From assembly GCA_025966365.1 (NCBI GenBank), contig JAICWV010000013.1, positions 1-40,917 on the forward strand: a DNA stretch of 40,917 bases. The letters run 5' to 3'. Of the stretch, positions 17,451 to 25,220 are shown piece after piece. The notes beneath the pieces are model-generated. The model saw only the letters and a program-made list of their open reading frames with translations, was not told the DNA's origin and ran no database searches. Made by a program: the position numbers and the translations under genes. The stretch comes from Chloroflexota bacterium (GTDB taxonomy: Bacteria; Chloroflexota; UBA5177). Numbering within the stretch: position 1 is the stretch's first letter; every line of letters starts with the position of its first letter.

Positions 17451-17468
17451 ATGGCGTAGTATAGCCAT
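17451..17468 (-). promoter_or_regulatory. lepB -10 element inside an inverted repeat
   Basis: TATACT reads on the minus strand at 17463-17458, about 29 nt before the lepB ATG. It lies inside the inverted repeat ATGGC (17451-17455)/GCCAT (17464-17468), which extends by three more pairs after one unpaired T. This is a plausible operator, perhaps for the PadR encoded downstream. The -35 is not clear. Confidence 0.4.
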
Positions 17469-17477
17469 GCATAGGTG

Positions 17478-17512
17478 AAAAGAAAAGAGGGGGGCGGTTG
17501 ATGCCCCCCTCT
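17478..17512 (-). terminator. Terminator after the parvulin gene
   Basis: On the minus strand AGAGGGGGGC (17512-17503) pairs with GCCCCCCTCT (17495-17486) in a perfect 10-bp stem with a 7-nt loop, followed by a T-rich tract (17486-17478). It ends the rpsF-ssb-rpsR-foldase operon. Confidence 0.9.
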
Positions 17513-17518
17513 GGTTCC

Positions 17519-18811
17519 TTACTTCCCGGATTTGCCCGTGCTTCCGGATACGGTCTTGCCGGAGATGGTTCCGGCTTGTCCGCTCGACCCGGGCTGTACC
17601 TGGACCGGCTGACCGTTGGACGTGGCGCCGGAGATGCCCGGCGGCAGCCCGGTGCTGCCCAAACCGGTTGCGGCAGGCTGCAGGCCGGGGATCTTGGTAA
17701 CGTCCATGATCTTCTCGACGTGGATCGCGGCTTGCTGTGTCTGCAGCCAGGTACTGAACGCCTGCTGCTGGGCCTGTGAGTACTCGGTGGGGGTGAGCCT
17801 GGCCTGCTTCTGGCCGGTCTTCTTGATGATGTGCCAACCGAACTGCGACTTCACCAGACGGATGTCTCCGACCTTCATCGAGAATGCCGCCTTGCTGAAC
17901 GGTTGCACCATCGCCCCCTTGGCGAAGTAGCCGAGGTCTCCGCCCTTGACCGCGGAGGTCTTGTCGGTGGAGTACTTCTTGGCCAGCTTCGCGAAGTCCT
18001 GACCGGCCCTGGCCTTTGCCAGGACCTGCTCTGCCAGCTTCTTGTTGTTGGAGGCGATGAGGATGTGACTGGCGCGCACCTTCTCCTGCTGGTGCGGTAC
18101 GGACGCCGCCAACTTCTTGGCGACCAGGTTGTGCAGGTAGTCGCCAAAGATGATCGGCCTGAACTCGCTGAGCGACAGGTTGCCGGCACTGAGCAGGGTG
18201 ATCAAATGGAGCCGGCCACCAACGGGAGTCTCGGCCTGCTTCATCGCGGCCTGCTTGATCTTCTTGGTCAGCGGCACGCCTGCTTTCCCGGAGCGCTGCA
18301 CCAGGGTGTAGTCGGCCAGAGTCTGGTCCAGAGTGACGGTTGCCACCGAATTCAGCTCTTGCTGGACGCTGCTGATCTGTGCATTGACCTGAGCGATGCC
18401 ACTCTGGTTCTTCTTCTTGGCCGCCTGCAGCTGCTGCAACTCCTGCTGATATTGCGTCAGCGCGCTGCTGAGCTGCTTCTTCTGGAAGGTGGCGAAGCGG
18501 TGGAAAAAGCCGTAGCGGATGGCCTGATTCCCGGCGGTCGCCACGATGCGGTCATTCTTCGCCTGCTGAGCGGCGGGAACCGCGATGTTGTCGTGGTACC
18601 AGCCCCACCCGAGCAGAGCAAAGAGCACGAGTGCGATTCCAATGCCCGAAAAGAGGGCGATGCGCTCTTTAATGGCTTCACGCTGGCGCCGGTCGAGGTG
18701 ATGGCCCCAGCCGAAGATGAACGGCGTGCGCTCCCGCTGCTCGATGATGGCAGGAGTGAGGCGCTGGACTTTTCGCTTTCGACGGCCGCTTTTCTGAGAT
18801 TCCGCGTTCAC
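17519..18811 (-). CDS. Membrane-anchored parvulin-type peptidyl-prolyl isomerase (PrsA/SurA-like)
   Basis: A 430-residue protein with a GTG start and AAGGAG 12 nt upstream. A basic cytoplasmic N-terminus (1-48) precedes a membrane segment (about 51-70). A SurA N-like helical region with a Gln-rich coiled coil follows (about 105-155). The rotamase domain is at about 245-340: VRASHILIAS, KYSTDKTSAVKGGDLGYF, MVQPFSKAAFSM and SQFGWHIIK. The C-terminal 65 residues are Gly/Ser/Pro-rich and disordered. It should act outside the membrane as a folding catalyst for exported proteins. It is downstream of rpsR in the same operon, an unusual pairing with ribosomal genes. Confidence 0.88.
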   Translation of the reverse strand: MNAESQKSGRRKRKVQRLTPAIIEQRERTPFIFGWGHHLDRRQREAIKERIALFSGIGIALVLFALLGWGWYHDNIAVPAAQQAKNDRIVATAGNQAIRYGFFHRFATFQKKQLSSALTQYQQELQQLQAAKKKNQSGIAQVNAQISSVQQELNSVATVTLDQTLADYTLVQRSGKAGVPLTKKIKQAAMKQAETPVGGRLHLITLLSAGNLSLSEFRPIIFGDYLHNLVAKKLAASVPHQQEKVRASHILIASNNKKLAEQVLAKARAGQDFAKLAKKYSTDKTSAVKGGDLGYFAKGAMVQPFSKAAFSMKVGDIRLVKSQFGWHIIKKTGQKQARLTPTEYSQAQQQAFSTWLQTQQAAIHVEKIMDVTKIPGLQPAATGLGSTGLPPGISGATSNGQPVQVQPGSSGQAGTISGKTVSGSTGKSGK

Positions 18812-18844
18812 TGAGACTGAGACTCCTTGGATCGGGCGCCGGGA

Positions 18845-19165
18845 CTACATCCCGATGCGGTGGGCCTGCTGCGGTGTGTAGGGAAGGAGCGCGAGCACCC
18901 GCGCGCGCTTCAGGGCGTTGGTAAGACGCCGCTGATGCTTGGCACAGGTTCCCGTCTTTCGGCGGGGCTCGATCTTACCACGATCAGAGATGTAGCGGCG
19001 GAGCCGCCCCACGTCCTTATAGTCGATTTCAGTTACCTTGTCGACACAGAAAGCACATACTTTGCGGCGATTGTAGTTACGGTATTCACGGCGCGGACCA
19101 CGCGGTCCGCCGGGCCCCGCGGGCCGGGGGCCGGACGGCGGTCCAGCCGATCGATTCTGTTCCAA
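18845..19165 (-). CDS. rpsR: 30S ribosomal protein S18
   Basis: A 106-residue protein. The first 28 residues are a Gly/Pro/Arg-rich extension; the S18 core follows ([20 protein letters not shown], then [13 protein letters not shown]). It has Cys at KVCAFC and TGTCAKHQ, the zinc-binding (C+) form of S18. Many species keep both C+ and C- copies, but only this one is in the window. It binds S6 in the 30S platform, and rpsF lies two genes upstream. Confidence 0.95.
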   Translation of the reverse strand: MEQNRSAGPPSGPRPAGPGGPRGPRREYRNYNRRKVCAFCVDKVTEIDYKDVGRLRRYISDRGKIEPRRKTGTCAKHQRRLTNALKRARVLALLPYTPQQAHRIGM

Positions 19166-19184
19166 AATTCAGTCCTCCGAAAGC

Positions 19185-19595
19185 CTAAAAGGGCATGTTG
19201 TCGAAATCGGCATTATCCGGGCTGGAGGGGGGACCGCCCCGACCTTCCGCTCCGGTGTCACCCCGCGAACCAAGCATCTGCATCTCAAGCGCCTCGATTT
19301 CGATGCGCGCACGCTTCTCGCCTGACTGCGAGTCATCCCATGTGTGGAGGCGAGGGCGCCCCTCGATGTACACCTGCTTGCCCTTGGACAGGTACTCGTT
19401 GGCGACTTCAGCCAGCCTGCGGAAACAACTCACGCGGTACCAGTCGGTCTCCTCCCGATCTTCCCCGTCGCGCGTCTTGTAGCGCCGGCTGACAGCGACG
19501 CTAAAGTTCGTGACGGCGTCGCCGCTAGGTAGATACCGCATCTCGGGCTCACCCCCGAGATTGCCGATAATCGTGATCTTGGCAAATCCAGCCAT
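19185..19595 (-). CDS. ssb: Single-stranded DNA-binding protein
   Basis: A 136-residue protein with an N-terminal OB fold (about 1-108): AKITIIGNLGGEPEMRY, then FSVAVSRRY, TDWYRVSCFRRLAEVANEYL and KGKQVYIEGRPRLHTWDD. A short Gly/Pro linker leads to the acidic tip DNADFDNMPF, which recruits replication and repair partners. Length and placement between rpsF and rpsR are the common bacterial arrangement. It starts 5 bp after the rpsF stop. Confidence 0.96.
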   Translation of the reverse strand: MAGFAKITIIGNLGGEPEMRYLPSGDAVTNFSVAVSRRYKTRDGEDREETDWYRVSCFRRLAEVANEYLSKGKQVYIEGRPRLHTWDDSQSGEKRARIEIEALEMQMLGSRGDTGAEGRGGPPSSPDNADFDNMPF

Positions 19596-19600
19596 ATTCT

Positions 19601-20236
19601 TTACTCCTCCACGGTCGCGGCCGGCAGCGGCTCCGGCTGCGTCTCGACCTCAACTTCGACAACAGGCGCCGCTGCCTCGGGCTCGTTTTCCGGCTCGGCC
19701 GGCGCTGCTTGCGCCTGTACCGGGGCGGCTTCCGTCTGGGGCGGAGCGGGAGCACTCTCGACAGGCTCAGGGCTGGGCTCGGGCGCCGATGGCGCGGACT
19801 CAGCCGGGCCAGGTTGGGCCGGTACCGGCTGAGCCGGGACAGACGGAGCTGGGACTGCCTGAGGCGGGGCTGCCGCCTGCTCCGCTGCGCGCGCGGCGGC
19901 TGCCGCCGCCTGCTGCGAGCGCTGCTGCGACTGTTGAATGGAGAGCTCGGTCGCCTGCACGATCAGGAATCGGAGCAGGTTCTCATTGAGCCGGATCCCG
20001 CGCTCCAGTTCCTTGATGCCGTCCGGAGCAAACCGGAACGTGGTGGTGACGTAGAAGCCGTCTCCGAAGTCGTTGATCGGGTAGGCCAGGCGGCGGCGGG
20101 CCGGGTTCCAGGGGAACGTGGCGATCACTTCGCCACCGGAACTGTTGATGCGGCTGGTGATGCCGTCGACGACGCCACGGATCTGATCTTCGTCCAAATC
20201 GGGACGCACGATAAACGTGATCTCGTAGGATTCCAA
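19601..20236 (-). CDS. rpsF: 30S ribosomal protein S6 with a long Ala/Pro/Glu tail
   Basis: A 211-residue protein. Residues 1 to about 96 are the complete S6 domain: MESYEITFIVRPDLDE, then WNPARRRLAYPIND, YVTTTFRF and ERGIRLNENLLRFLIV. A coiled Gln/Ala segment and about 90 residues of low-complexity Ala/Pro/Glu/Gln follow. S6 normally ends near residue 100-135, so the tail is as long as the domain. The tail is acidic and free of Cys and Trp, and probably protrudes from the ribosome. It heads the rpsF-ssb-rpsR operon behind a structured leader. Confidence 0.93.
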   Translation of the reverse strand: MESYEITFIVRPDLDEDQIRGVVDGITSRINSSGGEVIATFPWNPARRRLAYPINDFGDGFYVTTTFRFAPDGIKELERGIRLNENLLRFLIVQATELSIQQSQQRSQQAAAAAARAAEQAAAPPQAVPAPSVPAQPVPAQPGPAESAPSAPEPSPEPVESAPAPPQTEAAPVQAQAAPAEPENEPEAAAPVVEVEVETQPEPLPAATVEE

Positions 20237-20262
20237 GTGTCCTCCTTCTTCCCACGGGCTTG

Positions 20263-20338
20263 TTCTGGGTCATCGAGCGATCGCCCGGCCCAGAACAGGA
20301 AGTAAGCCCCGCACAACTGCGGGGCCACGGAAAGTATA
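20263..20338 (-). promoter_or_regulatory. rpsF promoter -10 and two-hairpin leader (S6:S18-leader candidate)
   Basis: TATACT reads on the minus strand at 20338-20333. Just downstream, GCCCCGC/GCGGGGC (20325-20319 with 20312-20306) forms a 7-bp hairpin at the RNA 5' end. A second hairpin has outer stem TTCTGGG (20295-20289) with CCCAGAA (20269-20263), an inner stem CGGGC/GCTCG capped by GATC, and a CC/GATGA-type internal loop. S6:S18 autoregulatory leaders carry a hairpin with a CCG-containing bulge in this place. The sequence is compatible, but I cannot align it to the consensus here. Confidence 0.5.
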
Positions 20339-20358
20339 CACGCTTGACGTAACATTCG

Positions 20359-22044
20359 TCAGCGGCGGCCGAACTCCCGTTCCAGCTGCATGTGGCTGAG
20401 GTGAATCATGGTCGGCCGGCCGTGGGGGCAGGTGGAAGGGCGAGGCGTCCGCTCCAGCTGCATCACGATTTCGCGCATCTCCTGCAGGTCCAGAGTCATG
20501 CCCGCCTTGACTGCCGCCTTGCACGCCATGGCCGCCAGCGCGCGCTCCCGCGCCGAGTCGGCGCGCGGAAGTGTCTCCAGCTCGCTCAACACCTCGCCGA
20601 CCAGCTCCGAGGGAGAAGCACCGGCGGAAATGGCGGGCACGGAGCGGAGGAGACAGGTGTCGGTCCCGAAGGGCTCCAGAGCCAGACCCATGGACGCAAG
20701 CAGCGGGCCGTTCTCTTCCAGCGACTGCATCTGCCCGGGAGACACGGGAATCGATAGGGGCTCGAGCAGGGGCTGGACCGGGACATTGTGGGCATCAAGT
20801 GCCGCGTCGAGACGGTCGAAGAGGATCCGCTCGTGCGCGGCATGCTGATCGATCATATAGATGCCGTTCGGTCCTTCAGCCACGATGAAGGTCCGGTTTG
20901 ACTGCCCGAAAACCCGCAGGGCGGGCGTCTCTGAGATCAGATCCGGGGACGCGCCGTCGTCGGCCTTTGATTCGATACCGAGAGGCAGTGGCGACGCCCC
21001 GACATTTGGTAGATCCACCTCCGCCGGGAGGAACATCGATTCCGTGGCTCCGGGACGGGCGTCCATCAATGCTCCGGATACCGCGTGGAAGACAAGGCTG
21101 TTGATCTCCCGATCGCGAGTTACTCGAACCTCGAGCTTCGATGGGTGAATGTTGGGGTCGACCTCCGCAGGAGGGAGGGCGAGGTTGAGCACAGCCAGCG
21201 GATGGCGCCCGACCATGAGGTAACCGGAGTAGGCTTCGTCGAGCACGAAGGGCACGCTGCGGCTGTTGACGGGCCGCCCGTTGACGGCGATGTGAATGGC
21301 CGACCGATTGGGGCGGGACAGCTGGGGAAGGCTGATCAACGCCTCAACTCGCAGTCCATCTTTCTCGGCCTCGACCGGTATGGATTGCTCGGCCACGGTC
21401 GTGCCGTACACGGCCGCGAGCGCATCCAACAGACGGCCGGTGCCCGTCGACTCGAAGACATCGCGGCCGTCCATGGAAAGGACGAAGTGGACCGACGGAC
21501 GCGCGAGCGCGTACTGCCAGACGACCGACGCGATCTGCCCTCCCTCGGCACGGACGGACCGAACGAATTTCTTGCGGGCTGGAACGTTTGAAAACAGGTC
21601 CAGCACCGAGATGCGTGTGCCGGCCGGTGCCGCTGCGGCCGATTCGCGGACGATCCGCCCATACTCGATACTCAGCGTGCTGCCCACGTTATCGTCCTGG
21701 GCGCGGGTCTGGATCTCGACCCGCGATACCGCCGCGATGGAGGCGAGCGCTTCCCCGCGGAACCCGAGGGTCGTTAGATGAGCGAGATCCTCCAGGTTCC
21801 GGACTTTGCTGGTGGCGTGTGAGGCGAAAGCCAGCGGCAGATCGTCCCGGGCTATGCCCCACCCGTTGTCGGTCACGGTCAGCGATTTCATGCCGCCGTC
21901 GCGCACATCGACACGTACGGTATCGGCACCAGCGTCAACGGCGTTGTCTATGAGTTCTTTCACGGCCGAAGCCGGACGGTCGACGATCTCGCCCGCCGCA
22001 ATCTTGAGGATTAGAGACTCCGGCATGAGACGGATTCGAGCCAT
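20359..22044 (-). CDS. mutL: DNA mismatch repair protein MutL
   Basis: The start is ATG at 22044, overlapping the folP stop (TGATG); an open frame upstream to 22380 lies inside folP. It has 561 residues. The GHKL ATPase is at 1-330: EIVDRPASAVKELIDNAVDA, then DNGWGI and HATSKV...TLGFRGEAL. The C-terminal dimerisation domain has DQHAAHERILFD, ACKAAVKAG and CPHGRP, the metal-binding set of nicking MutL proteins. The last position of DQHAx2Ex4E is Asp instead of Glu. The linker is short, so the protein is slightly smaller than usual. No mutS is in the window. Confidence 0.95.
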   Translation of the reverse strand: MARIRLMPESLILKIAAGEIVDRPASAVKELIDNAVDAGADTVRVDVRDGGMKSLTVTDNGWGIARDDLPLAFASHATSKVRNLEDLAHLTTLGFRGEALASIAAVSRVEIQTRAQDDNVGSTLSIEYGRIVRESAAAAPAGTRISVLDLFSNVPARKKFVRSVRAEGGQIASVVWQYALARPSVHFVLSMDGRDVFESTGTGRLLDALAAVYGTTVAEQSIPVEAEKDGLRVEALISLPQLSRPNRSAIHIAVNGRPVNSRSVPFVLDEAYSGYLMVGRHPLAVLNLALPPAEVDPNIHPSKLEVRVTRDREINSLVFHAVSGALMDARPGATESMFLPAEVDLPNVGASPLPLGIESKADDGASPDLISETPALRVFGQSNRTFIVAEGPNGIYMIDQHAAHERILFDRLDAALDAHNVPVQPLLEPLSIPVSPGQMQSLEENGPLLASMGLALEPFGTDTCLLRSVPAISAGASPSELVGEVLSELETLPRADSARERALAAMACKAAVKAGMTLDLQEMREIVMQLERTPRPSTCPHGRPTMIHLSHMQLEREFGRR

Positions 22045-22898
22045 CACGCGTACTCGGGGGTAAAGGCGGGATCCAGAACCGCTTCGATCATCCGTACCAC
22101 CCGCCGGGTCGCCTTCACGTCGTGGGTGCGAATGATCTTGACGCCTTTCATGGTGCCCCATGCCGCCACTGCCAGTGAGCCCTCCAGGCGCTCGTCGGTG
22201 GCCAGTCCGAGGGTGTCGCCGATGAAGCGCTTGCGCGACACCGCCAGAAGCACGGGGTACGGAAGATCTGTGAAATCCCGAAGGTTGCGCAGAATTTCGA
22301 CGTCCTGATCCGATGTCTTGCCGAAGCCTGGGCCCGGGTCCACCAGGATTCTCTCGGGCGCGATCCCATCGGCGATACACTCCTGAACGCGGTGGACGAG
22401 AAAGGAGCGCACGTCCCGGACCACATCCCCGTACACGGGATTGGGATCGGCCACCCGCGGCTCCCGGCGAATGTGCATGATGACGGCGGCGGCGCCTGTG
22501 TCCACCGCCGCTCGCCGCATGTCGAGTTCGCCGAAGCCCCCGATGCTGTTGATGATGTCGGCACCGGCTTCGACGGCGCGACGCGCTACCTCGGGCTTGA
22601 AGGTGTCAACCGAGATCGGAATGGAGGTTCGTTTCCGAACGGCCTCGATTGCCGGAACGACCCGACGCGTCTCCTCATCGGCGGATACCGCCGGCCCCGG
22701 TCCTGCCTTCTCGCCCCCGACATCGATAATGTCTACCCCTTCGGCAAGCATTTCCTCGGCACGCCGGATGGCTGCCTCCAGACCCTGGTACTTGCCATGG
22801 TCGTAAAAGGAGTCAGGTGTGCGATTGAGAATGCCCATGATCCGCACGCGATCGAGAGAGAGCGTGCCGGATGGAAGGGAAAGGACAGGCACGCTCAC
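22044..22898 (-). CDS. folP: Dihydropteroate synthase
   Basis: A 284-residue TIM-barrel enzyme joining p-aminobenzoate to dihydropterin pyrophosphate in folate synthesis; it is the sulfonamide target. RIMGILNRTPDSFYDHGKY is the pterin-binding loop near 20, with Arg where Val is usual (GILNVTPDSF). DVGGEKAGPG, ISVDTFKPEVAR, SIGGFG, ILVDPGPGFGKT and SRKRFIG complete the motif series. It overlaps the upstream hypothetical by 4 bp. folE lies further upstream on the same strand, so folate genes cluster here. Confidence 0.95.
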   Translation of the reverse strand: MSVPVLSLPSGTLSLDRVRIMGILNRTPDSFYDHGKYQGLEAAIRRAEEMLAEGVDIIDVGGEKAGPGPAVSADEETRRVVPAIEAVRKRTSIPISVDTFKPEVARRAVEAGADIINSIGGFGELDMRRAAVDTGAAAVIMHIRREPRVADPNPVYGDVVRDVRSFLVHRVQECIADGIAPERILVDPGPGFGKTSDQDVEILRNLRDFTDLPYPVLLAVSRKRFIGDTLGLATDERLEGSLAVAAWGTMKGVKIIRTHDVKATRRVVRMIEAVLDPAFTPEYA

Positions 22899-23617
22899 TG
22901 CGACAGCGCGTCTATCTCGCGGTCGATGCGCTCCAGGTCCAGATACTCTTCCCGGTGAAGCTTGTAGGCGCGTTGCAGGTAGAGAGAGGCCAGCCGCTCG
23001 CCGTGTTCCCCCGGGGTCTCAGCTGCTGCCACCAGCCGGTCGGCGCGGTACTTCGCGGGCAAGCTGGAGACGAGGTTCTGTAACTCCTGATGAAGGTCAC
23101 CGTCGACCGAGCCCTCGCGCAGAGCGTCACGCGCGCGGCCCGTGAGGCGGGTGAGCTCGTTCAGCCGCTCCTCTTCCGTCAGTCCCTCATACTTGAAAAT
23201 GTCGGCCGGCGGGACCCTGGACGGCGCCGGAGCGGATACACCGGCCGAGCTCTCATAGAGCTCGCCGTACTCCCGGGCTGCCTCCTGGGCCTCGGCCACC
23301 AGACGCATGGGATCGGACCGCGAAGTGCCGCCGGCAAAGACCAGGTCGTCCGAACGCCGCTCCGCCAGCCGGCGGAGATACTCCAGGCCGGCAACTTCCT
23401 CGGGAACCGGCGGCACCGGCGTCGCCACCACCCCCTCCGGCATCTCGATGTCTTGAAACATGCTGGAGAGAAACTGGGGCACGAATTTGGTGAGGTCGAA
23501 GGCGATGGGCGGGACGGTCACATAGGTGGCCAGAACGGCGCCGTCTTCGGCCTGGAAGTAGACGAGGGCGTGCCCGGCCGGCTCGTCGCGGTTGCCTCGC
23601 TCAAAGATCAGCTGCAT
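22895..23617 (-). CDS. Conserved hypothetical protein
   Basis: A 240-residue soluble protein that I cannot assign. I chose the ATG at 23617 (MQLIFERGNRDEPAGHALVY), because the longer frame to 23692 would run through tRNA-Gly. The N-terminal half (1-70) looks like a small beta-rich domain: HALVYFQAEDGAVLATYVTV, then VPQFLSSMF. The C-terminal 100 residues are charged helices ending in REEYLDLERIDREIDALSQ. It starts 23 bp after tRNA-Gly and its end overlaps folP by 4 bp, so it is cotranscribed with folP-mutL. Function unknown. Confidence 0.7.
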   Translation of the reverse strand: MQLIFERGNRDEPAGHALVYFQAEDGAVLATYVTVPPIAFDLTKFVPQFLSSMFQDIEMPEGVVATPVPPVPEEVAGLEYLRRLAERRSDDLVFAGGTSRSDPMRLVAEAQEAAREYGELYESSAGVSAPAPSRVPPADIFKYEGLTEEERLNELTRLTGRARDALREGSVDGDLHQELQNLVSSLPAKYRADRLVAAAETPGEHGERLASLYLQRAYKLHREEYLDLERIDREIDALSQ

Positions 23618-23639
23618 GCTGTGATCGTCGCATAAAAAA

Positions 23640-23714
23640 TGGAGCGGGTGATGGGATTCGAACCCACGGCTTTCTGCTTGGGAAGCAGACACTCTACCAC
23701 TGAGTTACACCCGC
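23640..23714 (-). tRNA. tRNA-Gly (CCC)
   Basis: Read on the minus strand, the acceptor is GCGGGTG/CACCCGC with discriminator U and encoded CCA. The anticodon stem is TCTGC/GCAGA with loop TTCCCAA (anticodon CCC, codon GGG). The T-arm contains GTTCGAATC. Discriminator U with C2:G71 is normal for bacterial tRNA-Gly. It precedes the hypothetical-folP-mutL operon by 22 bp. Confidence 0.95.
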
Positions 23715-23765
23715 TCGCGGACCACATCAGTCTACCGAGTTTTCTGATGCGCGGCAAGACTCTGC

Positions 23766-24365
23766 CTATTGCCCGTTCCGAACGAAGCCCAGGAACTCGG
23801 CACGGGTGCGCGAGTCATCGCGGAAGCATCCGCGGTTGACGCTGGTCAGGATCTTCGTCCCCGGTTTCTGGATGCCGCGCATGGCCATGCAGAGGTGCTC
23901 CGCCTCCACCACGACGCCCACACCGCTGGGATTGGTACCCTCGGCCACGGCGTCGGCAATCTGGGCGGTCAGCCGCTCCTGGACCTGCGGGCGCCGGGCC
24001 AGGATCTCGACGGCACGGGCCAATTTGCTGATGCCCACGATGCGGCCGCGCGGCGTGTAGCCGATGTGGGCGACTCCGTAAAACGGCAGGAAGTGGTGCT
24101 CGCACATGCTGTAGAAGGTGATGTCGCGGGCGATCACCATCTCGTCGTGCCCCTCTTCGAACCCCGTGGACAGGACCTCCACAGGGTCTTCGGCCAGACC
24201 GGCGAACAACTCCGCGTACATGTCGGCGACGCGGCGGGGGGTGTCCCGGATGCCCTCCTCATCGGGGTCGATCGGAATGGCGGCGACTATCTCTTCCATG
24301 GCGTGCTTGATGCGCTCGCGGTCAATGCCGGAGTCGGCGCGAGACTCAATCTGCGTTAACGTCAT
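23766..24365 (-). CDS. folE: GTP cyclohydrolase I
   Basis: A 199-residue type I enzyme that opens GTP to dihydroneopterin triphosphate, the first step of folate synthesis. The zinc ligands are Cys88 and His91 (YSMCEHHFLPF) and Cys159 (EHLCMAMRG). IGISKLARAVEIL-type residues are seen at 'GRIVGISKLARAVEIL', and the C-terminal TSVNRGCFRDDSRTRAEFL is conserved. Length is normal. A 35-residue membrane peptide gene lies 14 bp upstream on the same strand. Confidence 0.96.
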   Translation of the reverse strand: MTLTQIESRADSGIDRERIKHAMEEIVAAIPIDPDEEGIRDTPRRVADMYAELFAGLAEDPVEVLSTGFEEGHDEMVIARDITFYSMCEHHFLPFYGVAHIGYTPRGRIVGISKLARAVEILARRPQVQERLTAQIADAVAEGTNPSGVGVVVEAEHLCMAMRGIQKPGTKILTSVNRGCFRDDSRTRAEFLGFVRNGQ

Positions 24366-24379
24366 CAGTGCTCCAGACT

Positions 24380-24487
24380 CTAAAAGATCAGCTTCACGGC
24401 GATGAGCAGTCCCATTGCGACCAGCAAGATAACCAGGGTCGCTATGAGTGGGGCTCGTGGGCGAGCCCAGTTGGAAAGGGAGGACAT
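24380..24487 (-). CDS. 35-residue single-span membrane peptide
   Basis: This small open frame reads MSSLSNWARPRAPLIATL, then a hydrophobic helix (VILLVAMGLLIAVK) and ends LIF. The N-terminus is positively charged and would stay inside the cell. It lies 14 bp upstream of folE on the same strand and fills most of an otherwise empty gap. There is no strong Shine-Dalgarno (GGAAG is about 13 nt upstream). It looks like a real membrane peptide rather than noise because charge and helix are placed as in genuine ones, but no homolog comes to mind. Confidence 0.4.
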   Translation of the reverse strand: MSSLSNWARPRAPLIATLVILLVAMGLLIAVKLIF

Positions 24488-24491
24488 ATCG

Positions 24492-24521
24492 TTGACCGTC
24501 TTCCGTGGGCGCGGATATACT
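24492..24521 (+). promoter_or_regulatory. tRNA-Val promoter
   Basis: TTGACC (24492-24497), an 18-bp spacer and TATACT (24516-24521) form a strong sigma-70-type promoter, with a start expected near 24528, just before the tRNA at 24532. It uses the same TTGACC-18 architecture as the rplU promoter. Confidence 0.75.
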
Positions 24522-24531
24522 GCACCAGCGA

Positions 24532-24608
24532 GGGCGATTAGCTCAGGCGGCTAGAGCGCTGCGTTGACATCGCAGAGGTCACTGGTTCAAGTCCAGTATC
24601 GCCCACCA
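24532..24608 (+). tRNA. tRNA-Val (GAC)
   Basis: The acceptor is GGGCGAT/ATCGCCC, discriminator A, encoded CCA. The D-stem is GCTC/GAGC. The anticodon stem is CTGCG/CGCAG with loop TTGACAT (anticodon GAC, codons GUC/GUU). The T-arm is ACTGG-TTCAAGT-CCAGT. It is a self-contained unit with its own promoter and terminator. Confidence 0.95.
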
Positions 24609-24619
24609 GGAAGAAGAGA

Positions 24620-24652
24620 ATGGCGATTGGGGGTGCCCAATCGCCATTTGCG
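24620..24652 (+). terminator. tRNA-Val terminator
   Basis: ATGGCGATTGGG (24620-24631) pairs perfectly with CCCAATCGCCAT (24636-24647) around a 4-nt loop, a 12-bp stem. Only a short T-run (TTTG) follows, so termination may be partial and allow some read-through to the NYN-domain gene. Confidence 0.75.
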
Positions 24653-24697
24653 CATCTTGACGCCAGAAATAGCGTGCTAGGATACGGCGAGGACTCT

Positions 24698-25210
24698 GTG
24701 CGGCACATCATCGTGGACGGTTATAACGTCATTCGGGCCGACCCCCGGCTTCAATCGTTTGAGCGGGAAGGGCTCGAGAAAGCCAGAGATGTTCTGGTGC
24801 GCACGCTGTCCAGCTCGCCTCGTCTGGCTGCGGATCAGGTCACGGTTGTGTTCGATGGGACGGGAGGCACGCGAGGGCACATACACGCGCACACCGTGGG
24901 GCGAATCCGGGTCCTCTACTCGGCCCGGGGCCAATCGGCCGACGATGTCATCGTGCGTGAGGCAGAGGCCTCGCGGGCCGGCGGGCAGGTGATCGTCGTC
25001 ACCAACGATATTGAGGTGCGCGAGCAGTGCCGCGCGGCCGGCTGCGAGGTAAGTGGATCGGAAAACCTCCTGGACCAGTTGCCGGGCAACGTACGGAGAT
25101 TGCCCGCCCGGGAGGACGAGGAGGATCGAGACCCGTCCCTGAGCACGGTCAAGCGCGGGAATTCTCGCCGGGCTCCTCGCCGCTCCCGCAACCGAGACGT
25201 TCGTTTTTAG
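24698..25210 (+). CDS. YacP/Rae1-like NYN-domain protein
   Basis: The start is GTG at 24698 with GAGGA 5 nt upstream; the in-frame ATG at 24620 lies within the tRNA-Val terminator stem and is rejected. It has 170 residues. HIIVDGYNVIRADPRL carries the first NYN acidic residue. TVVFDGTGG, ARGQSADDVIVREAE and VVTNDIEVREQCRAAGCEV supply the other Asp residues of the PIN-like active site. Rae1 of B. subtilis is a ribosome-associated mRNA endonuclease. The C-terminus is a disordered Arg-rich tail, fitting an RNA-binding role. It is followed 10 bp later by trxB. Confidence 0.88.
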   Translation: MRHIIVDGYNVIRADPRLQSFEREGLEKARDVLVRTLSSSPRLAADQVTVVFDGTGGTRGHIHAHTVGRIRVLYSARGQSADDVIVREAEASRAGGQVIVVTNDIEVREQCRAAGCEVSGSENLLDQLPGNVRRLPAREDEEDRDPSLSTVKRGNSRRAPRRSRNRDVRF

Positions 25211-25220
25211 AAGGGGCTCC

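Noticed and set aside
17831-18814. Plus-strand 327-codon frame opposite the parvulin gene
   Set aside because: Leu/Arg-rich antisense frame with no domain; the minus strand encodes a clear parvulin protein.
22045-22380. N-terminal extension of MutL by 112 residues
   Set aside because: The segment lies inside folP, has low-complexity Arg/Gly composition, and MARIRLMPES is the true MutL start.
20586-22600. MutL Asp-for-Glu change as loss of endonuclease activity
   Set aside because: The key DQHAxxE and CPHGRP residues are intact; Asp at the last position is conservative and not evidence of inactivity.
24620-24697. ATG start for the NYN-domain protein
   Set aside because: The ATG is the first base of the tRNA-Val terminator stem; GTG at 24698 has a ribosome-binding site and fits the family.
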